A DNA stretch of 64,000 nucleotides from Limnohabitans sp. 2KL-1 (GCF_003063435.1 NZ_NESL01000006.1:62001-126000); one strand, 5' to 3'; positions 54,805-63,880 are shown, counted from the stretch's first letter. Numbers and translations: made by a program. Notes: generated by a model not told the origin, from the letters alone.

Positions 54805-55713
54805 TCAGAACGACTCGTTGGGTCCCAAATACCGCCAAGTCCCCGCAGGCATTTGGCCCAGCTGCACGCCGCCCATGCGGATGCGTTTGAGGCCCACGAC
54901 TTTCAGGCCCACTTGCTCGCACATGCGGCGAATCTGGCGCTTCTTGCCTTCGGTCAGCACAAAGCGCAACTGCTCGGGGTTTTGCCAGTCCACCTTCGCG
55001 GGCTTGAGCGGTTTGCCATCCAAGCTCAGGCCGTGGCGCAGGCGCTCCAGTTGTTCTTTGGGGAAGACGGCTTGCACGTTGGCGCTGACGCGGTCGAAGT
55101 CGCCAATGGTGGTCAGCTGCTGGGCCTTGCCGCCATAGGTGGCCGATGCCGCCGAGGCTGCAGCGGTGTTTTCGTGGCCGGTGTAGGCCACGCGCACCAG
55201 GTATTCCTTTTCCATCTCCGAGTCTTCGCCGATCAGCTGACGGGCCACGCGGCCGTCTTGCGTCAGCACCAAAAGACCTGTCGAATCAATGTCGAGCCGC
55301 CCGGCCGGGGCCAGGCCACGCAAGTGGGGCGGTGTGAAGCGCATCTTCGATGGATCACCCGCCCAGTGGCTGCGCGGGTTGATGAGCGTGATCGCGGGCT
55401 CGTGCCCGTCTTCGGCCTGACCGCTCACATAGCCCATGGGCTTGTGCAGCAGGATGGTCACTTGCCGGTCTTGCTGCTGCTCTGCGGCTTTGTCGATGGT
55501 GATGCGGTCCGACAAGCTGACCTGCTGGCCCATGCTGGCGGGCTGTCCGTTGACAAAGACCCAGCCTTGTTCGATCCAGGCGTCGGCTTCGCGGCGCGAG
55601 CACATGCGCAGCTCGGCCATGCGTTTGTTCAGGCGCGAGGTGCCGCTGGGTGCGGCCGTTTCGCCCTTGCCTTCGGGGCGGGGGGCGCGTTTGAATGCGG
55701 GGGGCTGGGTCAT
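54805..55713 (-). CDS. rluF: Ribosomal/tRNA pseudouridine synthase, RluF-like
   Basis: RNA-modifying enzyme that converts uridine to pseudouridine, probably in 23S rRNA. The 302-residue protein has an N-terminal S4 domain (RLNKRMAELRMCSRREADAW), then the RsuA/RluB/F-type catalytic motif LAPAGRLDIDSTGLLVLT with catalytic Asp141, then the C-terminal RRMCEQVGLKVVGLKRIRMG. A short charged leader precedes the S4 domain. Exact target base cannot be read from the sequence; RluF-type is the closest fit. Confidence 0.88.
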   Translation of the reverse strand: MTQPPAFKRAPRPEGKGETAAPSGTSRLNKRMAELRMCSRREADAWIEQGWVFVNGQPASMGQQVSLSDRITIDKAAEQQQDRQVTILLHKPMGYVSGQAEDGHEPAITLINPRSHWAGDPSKMRFTPPHLRGLAPAGRLDIDSTGLLVLTQDGRVARQLIGEDSEMEKEYLVRVAYTGHENTAAASAASATYGGKAQQLTTIGDFDRVSANVQAVFPKEQLERLRHGLSLDGKPLKPAKVDWQNPEQLRFVLTEGKKRQIRRMCEQVGLKVVGLKRIRMGGVQLGQMPAGTWRYLGPNESF

Positions 55714-55770
55714 GGGTGTGTAGGGTCAAAAATGGGGCCAAATCGGCAATGACCTCATTTTCCCTCTTTT

Positions 55771-55870
55771 GTGGGAGGCCGCCCCTGCGGCCGAATGTTG
55801 AATGGGGCCAAGAGCTTTGAATCAGTGACCGTGGTGAACGAGCCTTCGCGAGCAGGGGCTCGCTCCCACA
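55771..55870. repeat. REP-like hairpin pair (inverted, BIME-like), copy 2
   Basis: A left unit (55771-55797) GTGGGAG-GCCGC-CCCTG-CGGCC-GAATG and a right unit (55845-55870) that on the minus strand matches the GTGGGAG-CGAGC-CCCTG-CTCGC-GAA form of copy 1. The two are 47 bases apart. Located between the rluF-like gene and the Crp/Fnr gene; the right arm lies six bases before the regulator's stop. Confidence 0.85.
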
Positions 55871-55875
55871 GGGGA

Positions 55876-56586
55876 TTACTGAAATTGCTCGGTGCGCAGC
55901 CCCTGCAAGTCCAAAATTCGCAGGCCGCCGTACTCCACCCGAATGAGCTGACGCGCTTCGAGCACGCGCAGCGCTTCATTCACCCGTTGGCGCGACAGCC
56001 CCACCAAATAAGCCAGCTCTTGCTGGGTGATGCGCAGCACCTCGCCCACACCGGAAAACAGCACCGGGTTGAACAAGGTGGCCAAGTTGCGGGCCAGGCG
56101 CAGTTCGGGGTTGTTCATGCGGTCCAGCTCGCGGGCGGCGATGAACTGGCCCAAGCGTTCGTTGAGCTGGTTCATGATGAAGCGGTTGAAGCCCAGCGAG
56201 TGGTCGATCAGCCAATGAAAGGTGTCCACCGGCAAGCCCGCCACCACGCTGGCGCGCAGGGGCTGGATGTTGTAGCGGTAGGCCTCGCGCTTGAGCGCTG
56301 TGCCTTCGCCAAACCAGCCGCCCGGCGGTACGCCGGTGAAGGTCATGGTCTGGCCACTTTCGTTGTCGCTGCTCATCTTGAGCAGGCCCGAGATCACGCC
56401 GAACCAGTAGGTCACGGGACGGCCCACGCGGCAAACATAGTCGCCCACCTGCGGGTCGCTGACCACCAGTTGGGGAGCGATGCGGGTGCGCTCTTCGGGG
56501 GTCAGCAGCCCCCACCACGGGATCTCGTCCAGCTCGGCGGGGGTGGGGGAGCGTCGGCGCTGGTAAACGCTGGGTTCAAGGGCCAT
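55876..56586 (-). CDS. Crp/Fnr family transcriptional regulator
   Basis: The 236-residue protein has an N-terminal cyclic-nucleotide-type beta-barrel (about 25-145, including PGGWFGEGTALKREAYRYNI) and a C-terminal winged helix with LRITQQELAYLVGLSRQRVN and EALRVLEARQLI. No N-terminal Cys cluster for an iron-sulphur centre is seen, so it is not an oxygen-sensing Fnr; ligand unknown. It is divergent from the CoA ligase-Liv transporter operon with a palindrome in between, making it the likely local regulator (inference). Confidence 0.92.
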   Translation of the reverse strand: MALEPSVYQRRRSPTPAELDEIPWWGLLTPEERTRIAPQLVVSDPQVGDYVCRVGRPVTYWFGVISGLLKMSSDNESGQTMTFTGVPPGGWFGEGTALKREAYRYNIQPLRASVVAGLPVDTFHWLIDHSLGFNRFIMNQLNERLGQFIAARELDRMNNPELRLARNLATLFNPVLFSGVGEVLRITQQELAYLVGLSRQRVNEALRVLEARQLIRVEYGGLRILDLQGLRTEQFQ

Positions 56587-56642
56587 GGGTTGAAAGACAA
56601 GATGTCAGGAAGTGGTCAGTTGTGCTAGGGGTCTTCCCTGAA

Positions 56643-56660
56643 TTGTCGTCGAAACGACAA
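56643..56660. promoter_or_regulatory. Candidate Crp/Fnr-type operator palindrome
   Basis: TTGTCGTCGAAACGACAA is a perfect inverted repeat: seven-base arms around CGAA. Its core GTCGT-N4-ACGAC has the spacing of Fnr/Crp sites (five-base arms, four-base gap). It lies between the start of the Crp/Fnr gene (56586) and that of the CoA ligase (56757). Confidence 0.6.
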
Positions 56661-56756
56661 CTTGACGTCAAACTGGGCCATAGCATCCGTTCTCGAATCA
56701 AGACGCATCCGTGTGGGTGTGCCGTTTCAGTTCAAGTTTTGGAGACAGGTCCGGTC

Positions 56757-58703
56757 ATGCAAACAACGTTTCCCCGATTGATGCTCAAGCATGCCGCAGA
56801 GCGCCCAAGCGCGCCTGCGTTGCGTGAAAAGGAATACGGCATTTGGCAAACCACGAACTGGGCGGACTTGGCCAGCTTGGTCGAGTCGGTGGCTTGCGGT
56901 TTGCACCAGGCGGGCTTGCAGCGTGGTGAGCACTTGATCGTGGTGGGTGCCAACCGCCCACGGCTTTACGCCACCATGCTGGCTGCGCAGTCACTGGGCG
57001 CGATCCCTGTGCCGCTGTACCAGGACGCTGCTGCCGCCGAATGCGTGTTCCCCATCACCAACGCCGAGGTGCGGTTTTGCGTGGTCGAAGACCAAGAGCA
57101 GGTCGACAAGATGCTGGAAGTGCGCGAAAAGTGCCCGCAGCTGACGCACATTTATTACGACGACCCACGCGGTCTGCGCAAGTACACCGAAGACGGTCTG
57201 GGCTCGCTCGAAGAGCTGATCGCTGCAGGCGCGGTGTTTGCCAAGCAGCACCCCCAATTTTTCTCTGAAGAAGTCGAAACAGCCCAATACACCGATGTGG
57301 CGGCGATGTTCTTCACCTCGGGCACCACGGGCAACCCCAAGGGCGTGGTGCACACGCATGGCTCTTTGACCGACCGTGCCGAAGCCGGTGCCGAATTTGA
57401 CAAACTGACCAACGCGGAAGACGTGCTGGCCTACATGCCTCCGGCCTGGGTGGGGCAAAACATTTTCAGCTACGCGCAGTGGTTGGTCTGCGGCTATGTG
57501 GTCAATTGCCCCGAGTCGGCCGCCACGGTGACCATCGACCTGAAAGAAATTGGCCCCACCTATTACTTTGCGCCGCCCCGTGTGTTCGAGGGCATGCTCA
57601 CCAGCGTGATGATCCGCATGGAAGATGCGGGTGTGTTCAAGCGCAAGATGTTCCACGCCTTCATGGACGTGGCCAAAAAAGTGGGCCCCGCCCTGATGGA
57701 TGGCCAGTCCGTGGGCTTGGCGGACCGATTGATGTACGCGCTGGGCAACCTGATGGTCTATGGCCCGCTGCGCAACAACCTGGGTTTCAGCCGCGTGCGT
57801 GTGGCCTACACCGCGGGCGAGGCGATTGGCCCGGACCTGTTCACCTTCTTCCGCTCCATTGGCGTGAACATCAAGCAGCTGTATGGTTCGACAGAAACGG
57901 CTGTTTTCGTCTGCCTGCAGCCCGACAACGAAGCGCGCGCCGACACCGTGGGGGTGCCTTGCAAGGGCGTGGAGATCAAGGTGGCCGACAACGGCGAGAT
58001 ACTGGTCAAGTCGCCTGGTTTGCTCAAGGAGTATTACAAGAACCCGGCCGCTACCGCCGAGGTGCTCACGGCCGACGGCTGGTACCACACCAGTGATGCG
58101 GGCTTCATCGACTCGCATGGTCACCTCAAGATCATTGACCGCGTCAAAGACGTGGGCCGCATCCAGGGTGGCGCGAACGACGGTGCCATGTTTGCGCCCA
58201 AATACGTCGAAAACAAGCTCAAGTTTTTCCCGCACATCAAAGAAGTGGTGGCCTATGGCGACCAGCGCGAAAAAGTGTGCGTGATGATCAACATCGACTT
58301 TGACGCCGTGGGCAACTGGGCCGAGCGCCGCAACCTGCCTTATGCCGGTTACACCGATCTGGCGCAAAAGCCAGAGGTTTACCAACTCATCCAGGAGTGC
58401 GTGGAAAAGGTCAATGCCGATTTGGCCGAAGACGCCTTGCTGGCCGGTAGCCAAGTGTCACGCTTTTTGATCCTGCACAAAGAGCTGGATGCCGACGACG
58501 GCGAGTTGACCCGCACCAACAAAGTCCGTCGCGGCTTCATTGCCGACAAATACAAACCCCTGGTCGATGGCCTGTACGAAGGCAAAACCGAGCAGTTCAT
58601 CGAGACGGTGGTGAAGTTTGAAGACGGTCGCAGCGGCAGCGTGAGCGCGACCTTGAAAATTTCCGACGCCAAGACATTCACACCCGTGAAGGCAGCAGCA
58701 TGA
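56757..58703 (+). CDS. Long-chain acyl-CoA synthetase-like AMP-binding ligase
   Basis: Activates a carboxylic acid to its CoA thioester through an acyl-AMP. The 648-residue product has the P-loop-like FFTSGTTGNPKGVVHTHG, the YGSTET adenine motif, and the catalytic region GWYHTSDAGFIDSHGHLKIIDRVKD. Frame runs upstream to 56622, but I start at ATG 56757 (MQTTFPRLMLKHA). Overlaps the next gene by four bases (ATGA), coupling it to an entire Liv-type transporter, so the substrate is likely imported by it. Substrate class (fatty, branched or aromatic acid) is not clear. Confidence 0.9.
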   Translation: MQTTFPRLMLKHAAERPSAPALREKEYGIWQTTNWADLASLVESVACGLHQAGLQRGEHLIVVGANRPRLYATMLAAQSLGAIPVPLYQDAAAAECVFPITNAEVRFCVVEDQEQVDKMLEVREKCPQLTHIYYDDPRGLRKYTEDGLGSLEELIAAGAVFAKQHPQFFSEEVETAQYTDVAAMFFTSGTTGNPKGVVHTHGSLTDRAEAGAEFDKLTNAEDVLAYMPPAWVGQNIFSYAQWLVCGYVVNCPESAATVTIDLKEIGPTYYFAPPRVFEGMLTSVMIRMEDAGVFKRKMFHAFMDVAKKVGPALMDGQSVGLADRLMYALGNLMVYGPLRNNLGFSRVRVAYTAGEAIGPDLFTFFRSIGVNIKQLYGSTETAVFVCLQPDNEARADTVGVPCKGVEIKVADNGEILVKSPGLLKEYYKNPAATAEVLTADGWYHTSDAGFIDSHGHLKIIDRVKDVGRIQGGANDGAMFAPKYVENKLKFFPHIKEVVAYGDQREKVCVMINIDFDAVGNWAERRNLPYAGYTDLAQKPEVYQLIQECVEKVNADLAEDALLAGSQVSRFLILHKELDADDGELTRTNKVRRGFIADKYKPLVDGLYEGKTEQFIETVVKFEDGRSGSVSATLKISDAKTFTPVKAAA

Positions 58704-59482
58704 CCAAAAAAATAGGTGACGTCATCCTCGACGTCAAGAACATCAGTTTGCGATTCGGTGGCGTCAAGGCGCTGACCGACATCTCGTTCAATGTGCGTGA
58801 ACACGAAGTGCGCGCCATCATCGGGCCCAACGGTGCTGGCAAGAGCTCGATGCTCAACTGCATCAACGGTGTCTACACGCCGCAAGAGGGCTCGATCACC
58901 TTCCGTGGCCAGACCTTTGACCACATGAACAGCCGCCAGGTGGCCGAGATGGGCATTGCCCGTACCTTCCAGAACCTGGCGCTGTTCAAAGGCATGAGCG
59001 TGATCGACAACATCATGACCGGCCGCAACCTGCGCATCAAAAGCAACCTGTTCATGCAGGCCTTGCGCCTTGGCCCCGCTCAACGCGAGGAAGAAGAGCA
59101 CCGCGAATTCGTTGAACACATCATCGATTTTCTGGAAATCCAGGCCTTCCGCAAAACACCGGTGGGGCAACTGCCCTACGGCTTGCAAAAGCGCGTGGAC
59201 TTGGGCCGAGCCTTGGCCATGGAGCCGCAAGTATTGTTGCTCGACGAGCCCATGGCCGGCATGAACATGGAAGAAAAGCAGGACATGTGCCGCTTTATCT
59301 TGGATGTGAACGACGAGTTCGGTTCGACCATCGTGCTGATCGAGCACGACATGGGCGTGGTGATGGATATTTCGGACCGTGTGGTGGTGCTGGACTACGG
59401 CAAAAAAATCGGCGACGGGACTCCCGAAGAAGTGCGCAACAACGAAGAAGTGATCAGTGCCTATCTGGGCACCAGTCACTAA
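58700..59482 (+). CDS. livG: Branched-chain-type ABC transporter ATP-binding protein LivG
   Basis: First of two ATPases of the importer; 260 residues with Walker A GPNGAGKSS, the LivG-type MGIARTFQNLALFKGMSV, signature LPYGLQKRVDLGRALAM, Walker B LLLDEPMAGMN and a C-terminal SDRVVVLDYGKKI. Starts at the ATG overlapping the CoA ligase stop. Followed 12 bases later by the permease. Confidence 0.93.
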   Translation: MTKKIGDVILDVKNISLRFGGVKALTDISFNVREHEVRAIIGPNGAGKSSMLNCINGVYTPQEGSITFRGQTFDHMNSRQVAEMGIARTFQNLALFKGMSVIDNIMTGRNLRIKSNLFMQALRLGPAQREEEEHREFVEHIIDFLEIQAFRKTPVGQLPYGLQKRVDLGRALAMEPQVLLLDEPMAGMNMEEKQDMCRFILDVNDEFGSTIVLIEHDMGVVMDISDRVVVLDYGKKIGDGTPEEVRNNEEVISAYLGTSH

Positions 59483-59494
59483 GGAGAAAAAGAC

Positions 59495-60424
59495 ATGGCA
59501 TTTTTCCTGGAAGCTCTTTTGGGCGGCCTCATGGCCGGCATGCTCTATGCGCTGGTGGCGCTCGGCTTTGTGTTGATTTTCAAGGCATCTGGCGTGTTCA
59601 ATTTCGCGCAAGGCGCGATGGTTTTGTTTGCGGCTTTGGCCATGGCCCGGTTTTCCGAGTGGATTCCCGGCTGGTTGGGCATCGACGACAAATTTTTGGG
59701 CAATCTGATCGCCTTCGCGCTGTCAGCTGTTGTCATGTTCGCACTGGCTTGGCTGATCGAGCGCTTGGTGTTGCGTCACCTCGTCAACCAAGAAGGTGTA
59801 ACTTTGCTCATGGCCACGCTGGGCATTACTTACTTTCTCGACGGCTTGGGCCAGACGATTTTTGGCAGTGACATTTACAAAATTGATGTGGGCATGCCCA
59901 AAGATCCGGTGTTCTTGTTTGACACGGTCTTTGAAGGTGGCGTGTTGGTCAACCTTGAAGACGTCTATGCCGCGTGCATTGCGGCTTTGTTGGTGGTGGT
60001 GTTGTCCTTGTTTTTCCAAAAAACCAGTACCGGTCGTGCCTTGCGTGCTGTGGCCGATGACCACCAGGCCGCCCAGTCGATCGGCATTCCACTCAACCGC
60101 ATTTGGGTGATCGTCTGGTTTGTTGCGGGGCTGACGGCATTGGTGGCGGGCATCATCTGGGGCTCCAAGATGGGCGTGCAGTTTTCGCTGACCACTGTGG
60201 CTTTGCGCGCTTTGCCCGTGATCATTTTGGGCGGACTGACCTCGGTGCCTGGTGCCATCATTGGGGGGTTGATCATTGGTGTTGGCGAGAAGCTGTCGGA
60301 GGTTTATATCGGCCCCATGGTCGGCGGCGGTATTGAAATCTGGTTCGCTTACGTGCTTGCCTTGGTGTTCTTGCTGTTCCGTCCGCAAGGCTTGTTTGGC
60401 GAAAAAATCATTGACCGCGTGTAA
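59495..60424 (+). CDS. livH: Branched-chain-type ABC transporter permease LivH
   Basis: The 309-residue membrane protein has about eight helices and the LivH hallmarks: a first segment with GLMAGMLYALVALGFVLIFKASGVFNFAQGAM in two steps, then ALRAVADDHQAAQSIGIPLNRIWVIVWFVAG and the later SVPGAIIGGLIIGVGEKLSE. Led by an AGGAGAAAAAGAC ribosome-binding site that is nearly repeated before livM. Confidence 0.94.
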   Translation: MAFFLEALLGGLMAGMLYALVALGFVLIFKASGVFNFAQGAMVLFAALAMARFSEWIPGWLGIDDKFLGNLIAFALSAVVMFALAWLIERLVLRHLVNQEGVTLLMATLGITYFLDGLGQTIFGSDIYKIDVGMPKDPVFLFDTVFEGGVLVNLEDVYAACIAALLVVVLSLFFQKTSTGRALRAVADDHQAAQSIGIPLNRIWVIVWFVAGLTALVAGIIWGSKMGVQFSLTTVALRALPVIILGGLTSVPGAIIGGLIIGVGEKLSEVYIGPMVGGGIEIWFAYVLALVFLLFRPQGLFGEKIIDRV

Positions 60425-60435
60425 GGAGAAAAAAG

Positions 60436-61512
60436 ATGTTTTACAGAGAAAACGGTCAATTCAAAACTACATACCGCAAAGACCAGCAGATCTTTGCGAT
60501 TGCGCAAGACCGGTGGGCCATTTTGGCGTTGGTCGCATTCGCATTCATTGGCGTGCCGTTCCTCGTCGATGAATACATGTTTCGGGCCATCCTGATTCCC
60601 TTTCTGATCTTGTCGCTGGCCGCTTTGGGTGTGAATATTTTGGTGGGCTATTGCGGACAGATCTCGTTGGGTTCGGGCGCATTCATGGCCGTGGGGGCTT
60701 ACATGGCCTACAACACCTACATCCGGATTGAGGGCATGCCCCTGATCTTGGCCTTGCTCTCAGGTGGTTTTTTCGCCACCTTGGTCGGCATTTTCTTTGG
60801 TGTGCCGAGTTTGCGGGTCAAGGGCTTGTACTTGGCCGTGGCCACGTTGGCAGCACAGTTCTTTTGCGATTGGGCTTTCTTGCGTGTGGGTTGGTTCACC
60901 AACAACAACGCATCAGGGTCTGTGTCCGTGTCCAATTTGAACGTGATGGGCATCGGCATCAATACACCGCTGGAAAAATACCTTTTCTGCCTAGCTTTCT
61001 TGGTGGTCTTTGGGTTGCTGGCTAAAAACTTGGTGCGTTCGGCCATTGGCCGCGAGTGGATGGCCATTCGAGACATGGATGTGGCCGCAGCCGTGATCGG
61101 CATTCGGCCGGTGTACGCGAAGCTCAGCGCCTTTGCCGTGAGTTCTTTCATCGTCGGTGTGGCCGGTGGCCTGTGGGGCTTTGTGCACCTGGGTTCGTGG
61201 GAGCCAGCGGCTTTCTCCATTGACCGGTCGTTTCAGTTGTTGTTCATGGTCATCATCGGTGGCATGGGCTCCATCATGGGAAGCTTCTTTGGTGCGGCTT
61301 TCATCGTGGTCTTGCCGATTTTTCTCAACCAGTTCCTGCCCTGGGCGGGTGATCTGGTGGGTGTCAGTATCTCGACAGCTGCCGTCTCGCATACCGAGTT
61401 CATGATCTTTGGTGCCCTGATTGTGTGGTTCCTGATCGTGGAGCCTCATGGCCTGGCCAAATTGTGGTCGGTGGCCAAGCAAAAGCTTCGTCTGTGGCCC
61501 TTCCCGCACTGA
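60436..61512 (+). CDS. livM: Branched-chain-type ABC transporter permease LivM
   Basis: The 358-residue partner permease has about ten helices. Visible family parts: LVGYCGQISLGSGAFMAVGAYMAYN, VKGLYLAVATLAAQFFCDW, AIRDMDVAAAVIGIRPVYAKLSAFAVSSF and GGMGSIMGSFFGAAFIVVLP. An unusually long N-terminal part (YRENGQFKTTYRKDQQIFAI) precedes the first helix. Ribosome-binding site AAGGAGAAAAAAG. Followed by 83 bases before the binding protein gene. Confidence 0.94.
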   Translation: MFYRENGQFKTTYRKDQQIFAIAQDRWAILALVAFAFIGVPFLVDEYMFRAILIPFLILSLAALGVNILVGYCGQISLGSGAFMAVGAYMAYNTYIRIEGMPLILALLSGGFFATLVGIFFGVPSLRVKGLYLAVATLAAQFFCDWAFLRVGWFTNNNASGSVSVSNLNVMGIGINTPLEKYLFCLAFLVVFGLLAKNLVRSAIGREWMAIRDMDVAAAVIGIRPVYAKLSAFAVSSFIVGVAGGLWGFVHLGSWEPAAFSIDRSFQLLFMVIIGGMGSIMGSFFGAAFIVVLPIFLNQFLPWAGDLVGVSISTAAVSHTEFMIFGALIVWFLIVEPHGLAKLWSVAKQKLRLWPFPH

Positions 61513-61595
61513 TGAATCAGCAATGCAGGGATGCTAAATTTTTTCAAAGTGTTTTACCCCAAGTGCTTCCCATTTTTTTTAACAGGAGACAAACC

Positions 61596-62933
61596 ATGAA
61601 GCTTCGTCAAATTGTTCTGGCCACTGCGGTGGCGGCTGCCGGTCTTGCCAGTGCGCTCGTCAGCACCGTGGCCACGGCCCAAACCAAAGAGCAGTTTTTC
61701 CCGGTGCTGGTGTACCGCACTGGCGCTTACGCGCCCAACGGCGTGCCCTTTGCCAACGGCTACGTCGATTACCTCAAGCTGGTGAATGCACGCGGCGGCA
61801 TCAATGGCGTCAAACTCAGTTTTGAAGAGTGCGAAACTGGTTACGCCACAGACCGTGGCGTGGAGTGCTATGAGCGCTTGAAAGGCAAGAACGGTGGCGC
61901 CACCGTGTTCCAGCCGCTGTCGACCGGAATCACCTTTGCGCTGACCGAAAAAGCGCCTGGCGACAAGATCCCTCTGATCACGGCAGGCTATGGCCGCAGC
62001 GAATCGGCTGACGGTGGTGTGTTCAAGTGGAACTTTCCCTTGGCTGGTACGTACTGGGTGGCTGGTGACGTGATCGTTCAGGACATTGCCAAGAAAGCTG
62101 GTGGTGCTGACAAACTCAAGGGCAAGCACATTGCGCTGGTTTACCACGACAGCCCATTTGGCAAAGAAGCCATCCCGATCTTGCAAGAGCGTGCCGCCAT
62201 GCACGGCTTCAAGCTGAGTTTGTTGCCCGTGACCCACCCCGGCGTGGAGCAAAAATCCACTTGGCTGCAAATTCGTCAAAGCCGCCCGGACTACGTCGTT
62301 AACTGGGGTTGGGGCGTGATGAACTCCACTTTGCTCAAGGAAGCGCAAGCCACCGGCTACCCCCGCGAGAAAATCTATGGCGTGTGGTGGGCGGGTGCCG
62401 AGCCTGATGTCAAGGACGTGGGCATGGGTGCCAAGGGTTACAACGCCATCACCATGCAGCACGGTGCCGAAAAAGGCGCGGCTGTTGTGAAGGAAGTACT
62501 GGATAAATTGCACGCCAAAGGCCAAGGCACAGGGCCCAAAGATGAAGTGGGCGATGTGCTCTACATGCGCGGTTTGTTCAGCGCCATGTTTGCAGTGGAA
62601 GGCGTGCGTCAAGCCCAGGAGAAATACGGCAAGGGCAAAGTCATGACCGGCGAACAAGCGCGCTGGGGTTATGAAAACCTGAACCTGACCCAGCCCAAGC
62701 TCGATGCATTGGGTTTCAAAGGCGTGTTGCGTCCCGTCTCCACTTCGTGCGCTGACCACATGGGTGCCAATTGGGCGCGTATCCACACTTGGAACGGCAG
62801 CAAGTGGGAGTTCTCCAGCGACTGGTACCAAGCCGATGAGCAGATCATCAAGCCCATGGTGAAAGTTGCTGCAGACAAGTACGCCGCCGAGAAAAAGATC
62901 ACACGCCGCACCCCTGCGGATTGCCAGTCCTGA
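61596..62933 (+). CDS. livK: Branched-chain-type ABC transporter substrate-binding protein LivK-like
   Basis: Periplasmic binding protein of about 445 residues. Start at ATG 61596 with AGGAGA upstream gives a signal peptide (KLRQIVLATAVAAAGLASAL) ending near VATAQ before TKEQFFPVLVYRTGAYAPNG. The body is type-1 periplasmic binding fold, with FEECETGYATDRGVECYERL and later YGVWWAGAEPDVKD. Longer than the amino-acid-binding LivJ, and resembles binders for aromatic or other organic acids in Burkholderiales (inference). Two strong hairpins follow in the gap before livF. Confidence 0.9.
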   Translation: MKLRQIVLATAVAAAGLASALVSTVATAQTKEQFFPVLVYRTGAYAPNGVPFANGYVDYLKLVNARGGINGVKLSFEECETGYATDRGVECYERLKGKNGGATVFQPLSTGITFALTEKAPGDKIPLITAGYGRSESADGGVFKWNFPLAGTYWVAGDVIVQDIAKKAGGADKLKGKHIALVYHDSPFGKEAIPILQERAAMHGFKLSLLPVTHPGVEQKSTWLQIRQSRPDYVVNWGWGVMNSTLLKEAQATGYPREKIYGVWWAGAEPDVKDVGMGAKGYNAITMQHGAEKGAAVVKEVLDKLHAKGQGTGPKDEVGDVLYMRGLFSAMFAVEGVRQAQEKYGKGKVMTGEQARWGYENLNLTQPKLDALGFKGVLRPVSTSCADHMGANWARIHTWNGSKWEFSSDWYQADEQIIKPMVKVAADKYAAEKKITRRTPADCQS

Positions 62934-62965
62934 TCGGTGAACAGCCCGCTGCGCAAGCGGTGGGC

Positions 62966-63038
62966 AGCAGCTGCTCAGTGGTTGGCACCACTGAGCAGTT
63001 GCCAAATGAAACCCTTGCGTGCAGCGGTTTCATTTGGC
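62966..63038 (+). promoter_or_regulatory. Tandem intercistronic hairpins between livK and livF
   Basis: Hairpin 1: CTGCTCAGTGGT (62971-62982) pairs perfectly with ACCACTGAGCAG (62987-62998), with further outer pairs. Hairpin 2: GCCAAATGAAACC (63001-63013) pairs perfectly with GGTTTCATTTGGC (63026-63038) around 12 bases. Neither is followed by a T run, so they are unlikely terminators; they may instead stabilise the livK mRNA or hold back 3' exonucleases, favouring the binding protein over the rest of the operon. Confidence 0.8.
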
Positions 63039-63070
63039 TTGAACCCCAGAGTAAAGAAAAGGCAAAGTCC

Positions 63071-63880
63071 ATGAACGACAAAAACATTGTTCTGAACGTC
63101 AATGGCATCGAAGTCATTTACAACCACGTCATCCTGGTGCTCAAGGGCGTGTCCCTGCAAGTGCCCGAGAGGGGCATCGTGGCCTTGCTGGGCGGCAACG
63201 GCGCTGGCAAAACCACCACGCTGCGGGCCATCTCCAACTTGCTCAAGGGCGAGCGGGGCGAAGTGACCAAGGGCAGCATTGAGCTGCGTGGCGAGCGCAT
63301 CGAAAACCTCTCGCCTGCCGACCTTGTGAACCGGGGTGTGGTGCAGGTCATGGAAGGCCGTCACTGCTTTGCCCACCTGACCATCGAAGAAAACCTGATG
63401 ACCGGCAGCTACACCCGCACCGACAAGGGCGAGATCGCGGCCAATCTGGACAAGGTCTACAACTACTTCCCGCGCCTGAAAACGCGTCGCACCTCGCAAG
63501 CTGCCTACACCTCGGGCGGCGAGCAGCAGATGTGCGCCATTGGCCGTGCCCTGATGTCCAACCCCAACATGGTGTTGCTGGACGAGCCCTCAATGGGCCT
63601 GGCCCCGCAGATCGTGGAAGAGGTGTTCAACATCGTGAAAGACCTCAACGAGAAGGAAAAAGTGACTTTCCTGATCGCCGAGCAGAACACCAACATGGCC
63701 TTGAAGTACGCCGACTACGGCTACATCATGGAGTCCGGTCGCGTGGTGATGGACGGCGCGGCCGAAGAGCTGCGCACCAACGAGGACGTGAAAGAGTTTT
63801 ACCTGGGCATGGGCGGCGGCGAGCGCAAGAGCTTCAAAGACGTCAAGAGCTACAAGCGCCGCAAGCGCTGGTTGGCTTGA
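63071..63880 (+). CDS. livF: Branched-chain-type ABC transporter ATP-binding protein LivF
   Basis: Second ATPase of the importer; 269 residues with Walker A GGNGAGKTTT, VVQVMEGRHCFAHLTIEEN, signature YTSGGEQQMCAIGRAL (Thr where Leu is common), Walker B VLLDEPSMGLAP and a LivF-type NTNMALKYADYGYIMESGRVV. A basic C-terminal tail (SFKDVKSYKRRKRWLA) goes beyond the usual end. Starts at ATG 63071 after the hairpins. Confidence 0.94.
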   Translation: MNDKNIVLNVNGIEVIYNHVILVLKGVSLQVPERGIVALLGGNGAGKTTTLRAISNLLKGERGEVTKGSIELRGERIENLSPADLVNRGVVQVMEGRHCFAHLTIEENLMTGSYTRTDKGEIAANLDKVYNYFPRLKTRRTSQAAYTSGGEQQMCAIGRALMSNPNMVLLDEPSMGLAPQIVEEVFNIVKDLNEKEKVTFLIAEQNTNMALKYADYGYIMESGRVVMDGAAEELRTNEDVKEFYLGMGGGERKSFKDVKSYKRRKRWLA

